Source: Symsagittifera roscoffensis (taxonomy: Eukaryota; Xenacoelomorpha; Acoela; Convolutidae). Taken from it: a stretch of DNA of 60,000 nucleotides. How positions within the stretch are numbered: position 1 is the stretch's first letter; every line of letters begins with the position of its first letter. This document shows, piece after piece, positions 59,091 through 60,000 of this stretch. A program made the position numbers and the translations under genes. Below the pieces are notes generated by a model, which saw only the letters and a list, made by a program, of their open reading frames with translations, searched no databases and was not told the origin of the DNA. The DNA lies in contig NC_087062.1 in the NCBI RefSeq assembly GCF_963678635.1, forward strand, positions 39,821,330-39,881,329, given 5' to 3'.

Positions 59091-60000
59091 TTACTCCCCG
59101 GACAGTTCCAGTCAATGTACTCATTGAATTGCGACCAGGCAACTCAACAGTCTTCTCCCGATTACTCCTAGAGGCTTCGGTCATCAAGTTATGCGTCGTG
59201 ATGGGTCACGCAGGTTGCAATCAGCATTTGATTCTCTCTCAACTTTTTGCATCGCTGGCAAAATCACATCAACATTGGGACTTGGGCACCAGGAAGGTTT
59301 CATCAACTCTCAAACTGTGATCATGCTCGTTTTTACTTACTCTTACCAATACGGCTGTCAAATTCTGGTATAGAAGGTACAGTCACCTTTTCTTCTACCA
59401 CTAGTCCTATGTTGACTTGTTGACTTGTTGATACTCCGGACATCCAAAATCTAAGTAACACCACAGGCTCATAATCAAAGTAGCAGTCACGCATGTCATC
59501 CTTAATAAAAGGATTATAAGCCATTCCAATTATTCCCGACACATTGTGGTACGACTTCTTTCTGACAGTTCCACAGTATTCACTGGATCTGACAAACGTT
59601 CCCATGGAGTCTTTGAGCCTAAACTGTTTATTGGAGAACCTTCTCATTTCATCAATTTTTCTCAAAGGTTCTTATTCTTCTGGCTTCTTCAAGTTTACTT
59701 GCAGTGGTTTCCTCTGGTGTATATCTACAAGTGCTTGCAGTAGCAACGTTCTTTTTGGCTCGCAGCTTTCTTTTAGTATCTTTGCGCAGGTGATCAGTGC
59801 TGTAGCTGACATTTGTTCTAACATGAGCCTGATAAACAGGGAGCATCTCTCCGTTAAGCGCAAGCCTTTACCGCCTCTTCATTTGTCATCAGATCTCTCA
59901 ATGCCGTCATAAAGAACACTTTTTCATCTCTCGAACTCTTTCTCTCCTCCGAGTCATACTCTCCCCTGTTTAGTCCTGCTAAGCACCAGGTAAGCCTAAG
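59091..60000 (-). pseudogene. unknown repeated protein family, minus-strand copy, with polypurine tract
   Basis: On the minus strand, frames 59863-59652 and 59665-59333 encode the same protein family as 54563-55460, with blocks DIHQRKPLQVNLK, FSNKQF, SSEYCG, KKSYHNVSGIIGMAYNPF and VVEEKVTVP. The last ~110 bases give GTCCGGGGAGTAAG immediately before the LTR. The frame is broken at least once between the two stretches (about 59660). It lies at the 3' end of the element, where an env or accessory gene would sit, but it has no signal peptide or membrane segment in the part seen. An 11-base tandem duplication of TTGTTGACTTG lies at 59415-59440. Confidence 0.5.

Noticed and set aside
59544-59912. 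122-codon plus-strand ORF
   Set aside because: Antisense to the minus-strand copy of the conserved family; hydrophobic text without a domain.

Overview
The window looks like a eukaryotic, most likely invertebrate animal, chromosome segment. It has spliceosomal-type splice signals, LTR retrotransposons, a Penelope/LINE-like reverse transcriptase remnant, foldback and hairpin elements, long homopolymer runs, and no dense bacterial-style coding. No complete host gene can be recognised. Almost everything readable is mobile-element or virus-derived sequence in various states of decay. The species cannot be named from the sequence. All calls were made by eye, without alignment or database search.

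0-8.5 kb: after about 3 kb of AT-rich sequence with only weak exon candidates, the minus strand from 8514 down to 3888 carries two consecutive broken open frames. The first (8514-5682) resembles a chuvirus-type (Jingchuvirales) glycoprotein with hydrophobic segments near its C end. The second (5685-3888) begins at an ATG that overlaps the first frame's stop as ATGA. It has a Ser/Pro/Thr-rich N-terminal part and an unassigned C-terminal domain. A consensus splice donor sits directly after its stop codon.

8.6-20.3 kb: a tandem segmental duplication (about 8.62-11.26 and 11.26-16.69 kb). The second unit is enlarged by a solo LTR (11365-12299), a foldback transposon with hairpin tips (13791-15490) and a palindromic AT-rich element. 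A further inverted copy of part of the foldback element lies at 19306-20345. Between them is an element with 22-bp perfect terminal inverted repeats (18254-19232), built from palindromic GATTATAATC motifs around a C-rich/G-rich core.

20.3-26.8 kb: a decayed retroelement with a YVDD-type reverse transcriptase motif lies between direct repeats (about 22590-25206). It is followed by a full-length ~941-bp LTR (25824-26764).

26.7-42.1 kb: a higher-order repeat. About 2.4-kb units (U), each ending in a TCCGGA-rich minisatellite, occur as U1-U2-gag and again as U3-U4-gag. The two coiled-coil gag-like copies are at 32.6-34.1 and 40.5-42.1 kb. The second leads into a badly degraded Ty3/gypsy pol (protease LLDTGA, RT YADD, integrase) up to about 48.2 kb.

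48.2-60 kb: a polypurine tract, a candidate LTR start, and then a ~7.5-kb stretch of fragmented coding sequence without a visible polymerase. It includes an SGNH-hydrolase-like domain (about 50.37-50.87 kb), the longest intact plus-strand frame after the first gag copy (51703-52356), and an unknown protein family (54.56-55.4 kb). A diverged copy of that family lies on the minus strand at 59.1-59.9 kb, directly upstream of a polypurine tract and a full LTR (59090-58149). That LTR has inserted into a plus-strand LTR of the same family.
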